A DNA stretch of 64,000 nt, from assembly GCF_025628985.1 (NCBI RefSeq), contig NZ_JAOTEM010000002.1, positions 620,001 through 684,000 of the forward strand, in the 5' to 3' direction. The stretch is from Chryseobacterium edaphi. Lineage in GTDB: Bacteria; Bacteroidota; Bacteroidia; Flavobacteriales; Weeksellaceae. The stretch's first letter is position 1; every line of letters begins with the position of its first letter. The translations under genes and the position numbers were made by a program. This document shows, piece after piece, positions 44,650 to 52,637 of this stretch. The notes beneath the pieces are model-generated. The model made no database searches. It saw nothing but the letters and a program-made list of their open reading frames with translations, and was not told where the DNA came from.

Positions 44650-45279
44650 TTACATAAATTTAAACAATTTTTCGTTTGGTTTTCTTACTTTTTTCATGTG
44701 CTGAAACTGATCTTCTTCCGATCGATAGCCCAAAGCAAGCGTCACTGTGACTTTTTCTTTCTCGTTGTCTATATCTAAAATCTCTTCAATGAGCTCTTGC
44801 CTGAAACCTTCCATCGGACAAGTGTCTACATTTTCAATGGCTGCAGCATACATCAAATTGGCCAAAACAATATACGATTGCTTTTCTGCCCAGTTCAGAA
44901 TATCATCATGTTCCTGTCTGCTGAAATGTTTTGTGATGCTTTTTCTGAATAAATCTAAATTTTCTACAGGATGTTTGCGCACTTCCGAGATATGATTGAA
45001 ATATCCGTCAAGATAATTATCTTCAATAATTTTTTTAGAAATGAGAACAATGAGATGAGAGCAGGTGGAAATTTGTGAAGGATTATAAAAAGCCGGTATC
45101 AGCTTTTCCTTCATTTCTTGGCTTTCAATTACGAATATTTTATAAGGTTGAAGTCCCTGAGAACTTGCCGCCAGTTTTCCCGACTCAAGAATATTGAGAA
45201 GTATTTGCTGTGGAATGATTGATTCGGGATTGAATTTTTTTACAGAATATCTTCTGCTTAAAGCTTCCAAATAATTCAT
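44650..45279 (-). CDS. Nitroreductase-family NAD(P)H oxidoreductase (NfsB-like)
   Basis: 209 aa FMN enzyme. N-terminal SRRYSVKKFNPESIIP (FMN phosphate site), SGKLAASSQGLQPYKIFVI, then NVDTCPMEGFRQELIEEIL and TVTLALGYRSEEDQFQHMKKVR. It could reduce nitro compounds, quinones or act as dihydropteridine reductase; substrate unclear. It leads the nadB-nadC operon by position (30-base gap), which may link it to NAD metabolism. Confidence 0.88.
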   Translation of the reverse strand: MNYLEALSRRYSVKKFNPESIIPQQILLNILESGKLAASSQGLQPYKIFVIESQEMKEKLIPAFYNPSQISTCSHLIVLISKKIIEDNYLDGYFNHISEVRKHPVENLDLFRKSITKHFSRQEHDDILNWAEKQSYIVLANLMYAAAIENVDTCPMEGFRQELIEEILDIDNEKEKVTVTLALGYRSEEDQFQHMKKVRKPNEKLFKFM

Positions 45280-45284
45280 AAAGA

Positions 45285-45292
45285 CAAATTTA
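45285..45292 (-). promoter_or_regulatory. Promoter -7 element for nitroreductase-nadB-nadC
   Basis: TAAATTTG on the minus strand ends 5 bases before the ATG at 45279, predicting a leaderless mRNA. Confidence 0.5.
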
Positions 45293-45351
45293 AGAATTGA
45301 ATATGAATAAAGAGAGTTTTGTGCCGAAATTCTATTTTTAAATTTTTAAAT

Positions 45352-45384
45352 AAAAAAACCACTCCTTTTTTACGGAAGTGGCTT
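45352..45384 (-). terminator. Intrinsic terminator after surface protein 1
   Basis: Imperfect stem AACCACTCC / GGAAGTGGCTT; A-run on the plus strand is the minus-strand T-tract. Confidence 0.7.
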
Positions 45385-45410
45385 CAATATAATTAAAGTA
45401 TGAAAAAAAA

Positions 45411-47678
45411 TTAGTCTCTATTTTTTACCATTATCCAACCTGAAAATTTGATTGGAGTTTTGTTTTGGTTGTTTTCATTCCATGTTACAGAATACCAATA
45501 GCTTCCGGTAGGAACTTTTCTTCCGTTGGCGGTTCCGTCCCAAATGTATCTGTTGGTTTTGTCGCCTTGGTGAAGTTTAGATCCATATCTGTCATATACA
45601 TTAAATGTTAAATCTAATTTTCCTTCTAACGCAGAATAATCGATGAAGTCGTTTTGTCCGTCTCCGTTTGGAGTAATCACGTTGATCAGATTAGGTACAG
45701 TGACATTTACAATAATTGGTTCGCATTCGTAAGAATCTCTCACGTAGATTTTATGTATACCTCTTGAAATTTCACTAAATACGTTAGAGTCCTGCCAATG
45801 AACATTGTCCATAGAATATTGATAAGCAGGAGTTCCACCGTTTACATTGACGGTAATTGTTTTGTTTGAAATGTCAATATAAGTTACAACAGGCTGTTCA
45901 GAAGCATAAACTTTCACGGTTTGTGTTGAGGTACAATCACCTGTTTTTAGTTTTACCCAATAAGTTCCTACTCCGACATTGCTGATAGTTTGGGTAGTTG
46001 CTCCTGTGCTCCATTCATATGCGGTGAATCCCGGACCTGCATCTAATGTAGTTTTGTCTTCAATGCAAATTACCTTATCAACCAAAACGGTAGAAAATAC
46101 AGGTGGAATTACAATTAATGTCACTTTAGCAACGGAAAAACATCCTTCGACAGTAATAACACTAATGTAAACAACTCCATTGGGAGCGGTGTATGTTGCA
46201 GGATTGCTGATTGCATTTGTTCCGTTCATTGCATCTGTTAAAGAAGGATAGTATTTTTTTATCGTTCCTGCCTGTGTAGTAACATTTGCATTTGTCAGAT
46301 TAAAAACTCCCAAAGAAGGGTTGGATGGTTCAGAACACGCTCTCAATGTTGCATCATTTACAGCTACAACAGGATACGTATTCAAAGTTATGATTGCATT
46401 GTCAACACAACCTTGTGCTGTCGTTACTTTTACATGAATTGTTGTTCCCTGTGCGGCTGGAAAAGCGCCAAAGTTCATGATTTGATTGGTTCCTGCATTC
46501 AAATTTGCAAGAGTAGGATAGTATTGTTTGGTAACTCCTGTTAATGTTGTTACAGCAGCGTCATTTAGATTAAATATTCCTACACCGGCATTATTGTTAT
46601 TACATTCTGTGAGTGATGCATCGACTGCTTCGAATGGAGTCGGGTTTAAGATAATTCTCGCATCACCATTGTCACATAAGGTTGCTGTCGGATCTTTGAT
46701 AACCACTGAGATTGTTGTGCTTCCTGTATACTGAAAATTGGTAGGAGTTGCAATTGGCGTTGAACTTCCCAAAACATAATAAGTGATAATGTAATTCGCA
46801 GGATTGTTTACAAATTGAGTCACATAAGAAGTTAAATCGACAAAACCGTTACCTGTTGAAGGATTAGTACATACAAAAGGAGTGATTGTATTTTGAAGAA
46901 TTGGAACTTTATCAATGAAAATTTTAGCATTTTTAATTGAATGTCTTGCGCTCGCCGCTCCTGTTCCGGCTGAAAACCCAAAATAACCGGTTGTCATTCC
47001 GATCGCTCCGCCTGAAGGTGCGAAAGATTGATTGGTAATCACCACATTATCAATTTTAATTTGAATAATCCAGTTAACAGGATTGGCAGGATCAACCTGT
47101 CCGTTCACCTCAACATGTTTGTAAGTAGGTCCCACGAAAGGTTGTGTTGATTGCAAATCCGGAGAGTGAAAAGTGCTTCCTGCTGTTACGTTGTATTCTA
47201 TATTCGGGTTTCCTGCAGGAGTATTGTTGGTTCCGTACAAAAGATGAACTTTGCTCATCTGTCCCTCAGTTGAATTGTTGAAGATGTCAAAAGCAACCAT
47301 CAATCCGTTTGCGTTGGCCGGAATTCCTAATCCTCCTCCTGTTGTAAATGCAGTTGGTGGGTTTGACAGATACCAGAAAGTCAATCCGTCACCTCTTCCG
47401 TATGCGGTAGTTCCGTTTCCGTCGATTCGGAAATCAAACTCAACTTTCCACTTATCACAGTATTTTAAGTTGATGGCATTGGAAAGTTTAATCGCACCAA
47501 ACTGACCTGTTTGGTCTGCGGTAAGCTGTACGAAATCGTTTGGCACGGTCGCCGAAGGAACGATGTCCCATCCTGTAGTAACGACTGGGTTTCCGGTTAG
47601 TTGATACGTTTGAGCTGCTGTGTTTTGATAGAAAAATAATAGTAATGCTGAAAAATAAAATAGTAATGTTTTCTTCAT
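45411..47678 (-). CDS. T9SS type B surface protein 1, lectin-like N-domain
   Basis: 755 aa. Signal peptide to about 22 (NTAAQ). Residues about 23-255 form an L-type-lectin-like sandwich (WKVEFDFRIDGNG, GDGLTFWYLSNPP, HSPDLQST, IQIKIDNVVITNQSFAPSG). Two repeats of about 85 residues follow, with LTECNNNN or LRACSEP starts and KKYYPSL. A WSTGATTQTI Ig-like unit comes next. The last 90 residues are the type B sorting domain (NVITPNGDGQNDFIDYSAL to SGWIMVKNRD). Surface-attached or secreted; adhesion is inference. C-type matches protein 4. Confidence 0.9.
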   Translation of the reverse strand: MKKTLLFYFSALLLFFYQNTAAQTYQLTGNPVVTTGWDIVPSATVPNDFVQLTADQTGQFGAIKLSNAINLKYCDKWKVEFDFRIDGNGTTAYGRGDGLTFWYLSNPPTAFTTGGGLGIPANANGLMVAFDIFNNSTEGQMSKVHLLYGTNNTPAGNPNIEYNVTAGSTFHSPDLQSTQPFVGPTYKHVEVNGQVDPANPVNWIIQIKIDNVVITNQSFAPSGGAIGMTTGYFGFSAGTGAASARHSIKNAKIFIDKVPILQNTITPFVCTNPSTGNGFVDLTSYVTQFVNNPANYIITYYVLGSSTPIATPTNFQYTGSTTISVVIKDPTATLCDNGDARIILNPTPFEAVDASLTECNNNNAGVGIFNLNDAAVTTLTGVTKQYYPTLANLNAGTNQIMNFGAFPAAQGTTIHVKVTTAQGCVDNAIITLNTYPVVAVNDATLRACSEPSNPSLGVFNLTNANVTTQAGTIKKYYPSLTDAMNGTNAISNPATYTAPNGVVYISVITVEGCFSVAKVTLIVIPPVFSTVLVDKVICIEDKTTLDAGPGFTAYEWSTGATTQTISNVGVGTYWVKLKTGDCTSTQTVKVYASEQPVVTYIDISNKTITVNVNGGTPAYQYSMDNVHWQDSNVFSEISRGIHKIYVRDSYECEPIIVNVTVPNLINVITPNGDGQNDFIDYSALEGKLDLTFNVYDRYGSKLHQGDKTNRYIWDGTANGRKVPTGSYWYSVTWNENNQNKTPIKFSGWIMVKNRD

Positions 47679-47869
47679 TTTATTTAATTAGTTTATTGGT
47701 GATGTTTAGTTTATTTTAAATATAATTTAGTGAAAATGAATTATAGTTGTCGATAGTTTTTAAAAGTTTAATATAATTCATAAAGTTTATTTATATATTG
47801 ATTATTTTGTATAAAATTCTCTTTAAATGATTGTTTGTGTTAAATTTTTCACTCACATTTCCTGTAACA

Positions 47870-47902
47870 AAAAATCACTCCAAATAAGGAGTGATTTTTT
47901 TA
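47870..47902. terminator. Strong hairpin terminator after surface protein 2
   Basis: Perfect stem AAAAATCACTCC / GGAGTGATTTTT with a 6-base loop and runs on both sides. Confidence 0.85.
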
Positions 47903-47905
47903 GTG

Positions 47906-50158
47906 CTATTCTCTGTTTTTAACGAGTACCCATCCATTGTATTTTGTTGGGGTGCTGTTTTTATCGTTCTCGTTCCATGTGATGCTGAACCAGTAAGTTC
48001 CTGTCTGGATTTTCTTTCCGCCGGAAGTTCCGTCCCATTTGAAGTTTCTCATTTTGTCAGCTTCAAATTTTTTGTTTCCGTATCTGTCGTATACTGTGAA
48101 GACAAGATTTTTCTTGTAAGCTAAAGCAGTATAATCGATGAAGTCATTCACATTATCTCCGTTTGGAGTAATTGCATTGAGAAGATTCGGAACAGTGATC
48201 TGTACTTCAATAGGTTCGCAGTTGTAAGAATCTTTTACAAAAATTTTGTTCTCACCTCTTGGTAATCCTGTGAAAACATTAGAATCCTGCCATTTAATTC
48301 CATCTAAAGAATATTGGTAAGGAGCTGTTCCGCCGTTTACATTGACAGTGATGGTGTTGTTTGTAATATCTAAACTTGCAATTACCGGGTTTGAGGATGC
48401 TTTTACAGTAACATTTTGAGTTGTGTAGCAGTTTCCTGTTTTTAATATGACCCAATATGATCCTACAGGTACGCCTTGGATTGAAGCAGTAGTTGCTCCT
48501 GTGCTCCATTCGTAACCGTCAAAGCCAGGTCCCGCGTCTAAAGTCGTTCTGTCATCAATGCAGATGATTTTATCTTTTAAAACGGTAGACTTCACAGGAG
48601 GAATTACTTTGAGAGTAATTTTTTTAATAATAAAACAAGTGCTAACTGTTGCTGTTACTTTTACATAAACATCTGTACTCGTAGAAATATACAGAGTCGG
48701 ATTCGGAATTTCATTGGTTCCGGCTAAAGCATTCGCTAGAGTGGTATAGAATTTTTTAGTTATACCTGCCTCCGTAGTTACAGGAGCAGATGTTAAATCA
48801 AATAAACCTGTTGTAGGATTTATCGGAACTGCACAAGACTGCAATGTAGCATCAGTTACCACAGGAAGCGGAAGGAAATTTAATGTTATCTGCGCTGTAC
48901 CTGTACATCCTTGAGGAGTTGTTACTTTTACGTACACAATTGTAGGTGCAGATATAAAAGCAGTTGGATTGGTGATCTCATTGGTTCCTGCGTTAAGATC
49001 TGCCATTGTTCTGAAGTATTTTTTAGTAATACCTGGAACAGTGCTTACGTTTGCCGTTGTAAGATTAAATGTAGCAGTAGTTGCATTATTATTATTACAT
49101 TCTGAAATCGTTCTGTTGGTAGCCGTGAAAGGTGATAGCGAAAGCTGAATCTGTCCGTCGGGGTTATCGCATAAGATTCCGGCATTATCTTTTATAAATA
49201 CATTGACTGTTGTATTTGCGCTGAACTGATAATTTGTAGGATTGGTAATTGTAGTTCCTCCTACAGCATATGTAAAGGTATAATTAGCAGGTGTTGCAAC
49301 AAATTGCGGATTGAATAAAGTTAAATTTGCGCTCGCAATTCCTGTTGAAGGATTTGGACAGTAAGTCTGTGTTGCATTGGGTTGCAAAATACTTACTTTA
49401 TCAGTGTATATTTTTACATTTTTAATAGAATGTCTTGATCTGTTTCCACCTGTAGAAGCTGAAAATCCAAAATATCCAACCGTCATTGCAGCAGCAGCGC
49501 CTGAAGGTGCAAAAGACTGATTGCAGATTACCGTACCGTCAATTTTTATCTGTACAATCCAGTTTGCTGGAATTGCTGGATCTACTTGTGCGTTTACTTC
49601 AACATGTTTATAAGTTAGCCCTTGAAAAGGCAAAGTCGTATTCATGTCCGGGGAATGGAATGAACTTCCGGGAGTATTGAAAAACTCAACATTATTGGTG
49701 TCGGTTGTGTTTACTACTTGTCCGTAAGCAACATGAACTTTACTCATTACTGCCGTCGTAGTATTGTTGTAAGTGTCAAAACCTGCAATAAAACCAACTG
49801 CATTCTGAGAAACGCCTAATCCTGATCCTAAAACACTTGCCACAGGAGGATTTGCTAAATACCAGAAAGCAAGACCATCTCCGTTTGCGGTTTGATTAGA
49901 ATCCATTCTGAAATCGAATTCGACTCTCCATTTATCACAGAATTTTAAGTTGATGGGATCATTTAGTCTTATTGATCCGGATTGATTATTCGTATCCGGA
50001 GTAAGCTGGATAAAATCTGTATTTACGACGGTAGGAGAAACCATTGTCCATCCTGTCGTTGTTACGGGATTTCCTGCAAGTTGATATGTTTGGGCACTGA
50101 GTTTTCCGGAAAGACAAAAAAGGAATATGAAAAAAGAAAACAGTAGATTTTTATTCAT
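47906..50158 (-). CDS. T9SS type B surface protein 2, lectin-like N-domain
   Basis: 750 aa paralogue of protein 1 in its first half: signal peptide to SAQ, then the same lectin-like domain (WRVEFDFRMDSNQT, GDGLAFWYLANPP, HSPDMNTT, IQIKIDGTVICNQSFAPSG). Two repeat units (ISECNNNN.., LQSCAVP.., each with KKYF or KKFY and NAGTNEI). The C-terminal part (LKDKIICIDDRTTLDAG to WVLVKNRE, with NAITPNGDNVNDFIDYTALAYKK) is closer to protein 3 than to protein 1. Probably surface-exposed through T9SS. Confidence 0.9.
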   Translation of the reverse strand: MNKNLLFSFFIFLFCLSGKLSAQTYQLAGNPVTTTGWTMVSPTVVNTDFIQLTPDTNNQSGSIRLNDPINLKFCDKWRVEFDFRMDSNQTANGDGLAFWYLANPPVASVLGSGLGVSQNAVGFIAGFDTYNNTTTAVMSKVHVAYGQVVNTTDTNNVEFFNTPGSSFHSPDMNTTLPFQGLTYKHVEVNAQVDPAIPANWIVQIKIDGTVICNQSFAPSGAAAAMTVGYFGFSASTGGNRSRHSIKNVKIYTDKVSILQPNATQTYCPNPSTGIASANLTLFNPQFVATPANYTFTYAVGGTTITNPTNYQFSANTTVNVFIKDNAGILCDNPDGQIQLSLSPFTATNRTISECNNNNATTATFNLTTANVSTVPGITKKYFRTMADLNAGTNEITNPTAFISAPTIVYVKVTTPQGCTGTAQITLNFLPLPVVTDATLQSCAVPINPTTGLFDLTSAPVTTEAGITKKFYTTLANALAGTNEIPNPTLYISTSTDVYVKVTATVSTCFIIKKITLKVIPPVKSTVLKDKIICIDDRTTLDAGPGFDGYEWSTGATTASIQGVPVGSYWVILKTGNCYTTQNVTVKASSNPVIASLDITNNTITVNVNGGTAPYQYSLDGIKWQDSNVFTGLPRGENKIFVKDSYNCEPIEVQITVPNLLNAITPNGDNVNDFIDYTALAYKKNLVFTVYDRYGNKKFEADKMRNFKWDGTSGGKKIQTGTYWFSITWNENDKNSTPTKYNGWVLVKNRE

Positions 50159-50331
50159 TGATCATGGTACTTTATGATTAGACGCGTAAAGGTATTAAAT
50201 CCTGATCAATAAATATAAATATAATGTTAATTTTATGAAAAAATATATGTAAATGGTAAAATATGTTGTGATTTATAATAGAATAACTAAAATATTTAAT
50301 CTGAAATTAGAATGATTCAAAATTTAAACTA

Positions 50332-50808
50332 TTAAAACAGAGAATTACTGTCGATATTCTCAAAATAAGAATCAATTTCAAGATTGGGTGAATTGGCTGC
50401 TGCGACTGCCAGTTTATCGCAAAGTTCGTTCTCAAAGTGACCAGCGTGACCTTTTACCCAATGCATTTTAGGCTGATGTTGATTAAAAAGTACAATGAAA
50501 CGCTTCCACAAATCGGGGTTTTTTACGTTTTTCCAGTTTCTTTTGATCCAGCCTGCAATCCAATTTTGATTAATAGCGTCGGAAACATATTTGCTGTCTG
50601 TGAAAACATGAATGTCGTTTTCGGTAGATTTCAGTTTTTCGAGAGCAGTAATTACCGCCAGAAGTTCCATTCTGTTGTTGGTGGTTTTTCTGAAGCCTTT
50701 TGAAAATGTTTTCTGATAATTTTTCTCAGGAACTTTCATAAGAATTCCATAACCTCCTTTGCCGGGATTTCCGCTGCATGCACCGTCTGTGTAGATTTCA
50801 ATTCTCAA
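50332..50808 (-). CDS. rnhA: Ribonuclease HI
   Basis: 158 aa from a TTG start (TTG AGA ATT GAA); no ATG precedes the conserved first strand. Catalytic acidic residues: D8 in IYTDGACSGNPGKGGYG, Glu in NNRMELLAVITAL, Asp in HVFTDSKYVSDAI, Asp in NELCDKLAVAAA. Basic handle WIKRNWKNVKNPDLWKRF is present. It degrades RNA in RNA-DNA hybrids. It lies 95 bases downstream of dnaB on the same strand. Confidence 0.95.
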   Translation of the reverse strand: MRIEIYTDGACSGNPGKGGYGILMKVPEKNYQKTFSKGFRKTTNNRMELLAVITALEKLKSTENDIHVFTDSKYVSDAINQNWIAGWIKRNWKNVKNPDLWKRFIVLFNQHQPKMHWVKGHAGHFENELCDKLAVAAANSPNLEIDSYFENIDSNSLF

Positions 50809-50903
50809 AATATGTAGGTTGAAGATAATGTTTAGTTTAAATAAAATGACAGTTCAAGTTTGATAGGGTTTTAAACCTAATTCTCAACCAGAACCTTTAT
50901 TTT

Positions 50904-52484
50904 CTAAAAAGGAAAATCGTCTTCATCATCCAAATCATTCATTGAAGAACCGGAAACTTTCGAATTGTCTGGTAAATCAAATGCTGCACCTGGTTGAATT
51001 GTTGTTTTTATTTTTTCAAAACCACTAGGTTCGGGAGATTGTGATCCTCCTGAAGGATAACCGTAATCAGTTTCTCCCAAATCTCCGAATTTTGCAAAAT
51101 GTTTCATGAAAGAAAGTCTTACGTCTGCGGTGGCACCGTTTCTGTGTTTTGCGATAATCAATTCGGCCTGGTTTTCGGTAGAAGATTCCTGACCTTCTTC
51201 ATCATTATCCCAAACTGCAATTTTATAATACTCTGGTCTGAAAATAAACGATACAATATCCGCATCCTGCTCAATCGCTCCTGATTCCCTCAAATCTGAA
51301 AGCTGAGGTCTTTTCCCGGGACGGGTTTCTACTGTTCTTGAAAGCTGAGAAAGTGCAATTACGGGAACGTTCAATTCTTTGGCGATAGCTTTTAATGAAC
51401 GCGAGATCATTGCAATTTCCTGTTCACGATTTCCTCCGCCTTTTCCTCCGCTGCTTGCAGTCATTAGCTGAAGATAATCAACCATGATGATTCTTACTCC
51501 GTGTTGCATTACCAGTCTTCGGCATTTTGCACGGAAGTCAAATATCGATAGGGAAGGAGTCTCGTCAATATATAAAGGAGCATTTTCGAGTTCTGAAACG
51601 TTGGAGAAAAGTCTTTGCCATTCTTCATCGCTCATTTGTCCTTTTCTTAATTTTTCAGAAGAAATTTTGGTTTCTGAAGCAATCATTCTGGTAATTAGCT
51701 GAACAGATGCCATCTCGAGCGAGAATAAAGCCATCGGAATTTTGTGACCAACTGCAATATTTCTAGCCATTGAAAGCAAAAATGCGGTTTTTCCCATCGC
51801 AGGACGTGCTGCAATAATAATTAAATCTGAATTTTGCCAGCCACCGGTTTCTTTATCAACTCCTGTAAATCCTGACGGAACTCCGGAAATTCCTTCTTTA
51901 TCTTTTAAAGATTTAATAGTATCTATCGCTTGTTTTACTAATGTATTTGCAGTATCGAAGCCTTTTTTAATAGTTCCGTTGGTGATTTCGAAAAATGACT
52001 GTTCGGCTTTATCCAAAAGTTCAAATACATCTGTAGACTCTTTGTAAGAAGTATCAATAACATTCGCTGAAACATTAATCAAACTTCTCAGAATATATTT
52101 TTCTAAGATAACACGAACATGATATTCGATGTGGGCAGAAGAACTAACACCCATCGTAAGTTCTATAATATAGTGATCACCACCCGCAGAACTTAGTTTT
52201 TCAGTTTTCTTAAGTTCCTGAATAACGGTCATCAAATCTACAGGACTGTTTCCTTCGTACAGTTTTAAGATAACTTCGAAGATCACTGAATGCCTTGGAT
52301 CATAAAAAACTTCGGGTGTCAAAAGGTCAATAGAGTGATCAAGTCCTTTTTTGTCAATTAAAAAAGTACCAATAACCAATCTTTCAAAATCTACTGCATT
52401 CGGGGGCATTTTTCCATCTGCAATCGACAATTCTCTGGCAAAGTTTCCTTGTGTAAGAGATGATAATGTTTCTTTCTGCGCCAT
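50904..52484 (-). CDS. dnaB: Replicative DNA helicase DnaB
   Basis: 526 aa. N-terminal helical domain with PPNAVDFERLVIGTFLID; RecA-like domain with Walker A AARPAMGKTAFLLSMARN, Walker B IRIIMVDYLQLM, and LSQLSRTVETRPGKRPQLSDLRESGAIEQDAD; C-terminal acidic tail LDDEDDFPF. It unwinds the fork ahead of the replisome. No intein. A -7 element 5 bases upstream of the ATG suggests a leaderless transcript. Surface protein genes flank it on both sides. Confidence 0.97.
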   Translation of the reverse strand: MAQKETLSSLTQGNFARELSIADGKMPPNAVDFERLVIGTFLIDKKGLDHSIDLLTPEVFYDPRHSVIFEVILKLYEGNSPVDLMTVIQELKKTEKLSSAGGDHYIIELTMGVSSSAHIEYHVRVILEKYILRSLINVSANVIDTSYKESTDVFELLDKAEQSFFEITNGTIKKGFDTANTLVKQAIDTIKSLKDKEGISGVPSGFTGVDKETGGWQNSDLIIIAARPAMGKTAFLLSMARNIAVGHKIPMALFSLEMASVQLITRMIASETKISSEKLRKGQMSDEEWQRLFSNVSELENAPLYIDETPSLSIFDFRAKCRRLVMQHGVRIIMVDYLQLMTASSGGKGGGNREQEIAMISRSLKAIAKELNVPVIALSQLSRTVETRPGKRPQLSDLRESGAIEQDADIVSFIFRPEYYKIAVWDNDEEGQESSTENQAELIIAKHRNGATADVRLSFMKHFAKFGDLGETDYGYPSGGSQSPEPSGFEKIKTTIQPGAAFDLPDNSKVSGSSMNDLDDEDDFPF

Positions 52485-52488
52485 GCTG

Positions 52489-52496
52489 CAAATATA
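52489..52496 (-). promoter_or_regulatory. Promoter -7 element for dnaB, predicting a leaderless mRNA
   Basis: TATATTTG on the minus strand, only 4 bases between it and the ATG at 52484. Confidence 0.5.
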
Positions 52497-52589
52497 GTTT
52501 ATTTAAAAAATAATCTGAAAAGAGTAATTAATAATTATTGTTGATAACTTATAAATTATCAGTATCAAAAGGAGCTGAATGATGTTAAT

Positions 52590-52621
52590 AAAAAAATCAC
52601 CTCATTGCTGAGGTGATTTTA
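52590..52621. terminator. Hairpin terminator after surface protein 3
   Basis: Perfect stem AAAATCACCTCA / TGAGGTGATTTT with loop TTGC. Confidence 0.85.
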
Positions 52622-52637
52622 ATATATGAAAAGATAT

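Noticed and set aside
44650-45279. nadA hidden in the nad operon
   Set aside because: The third gene is a nitroreductase-family protein; quinolinate synthase motifs are absent.
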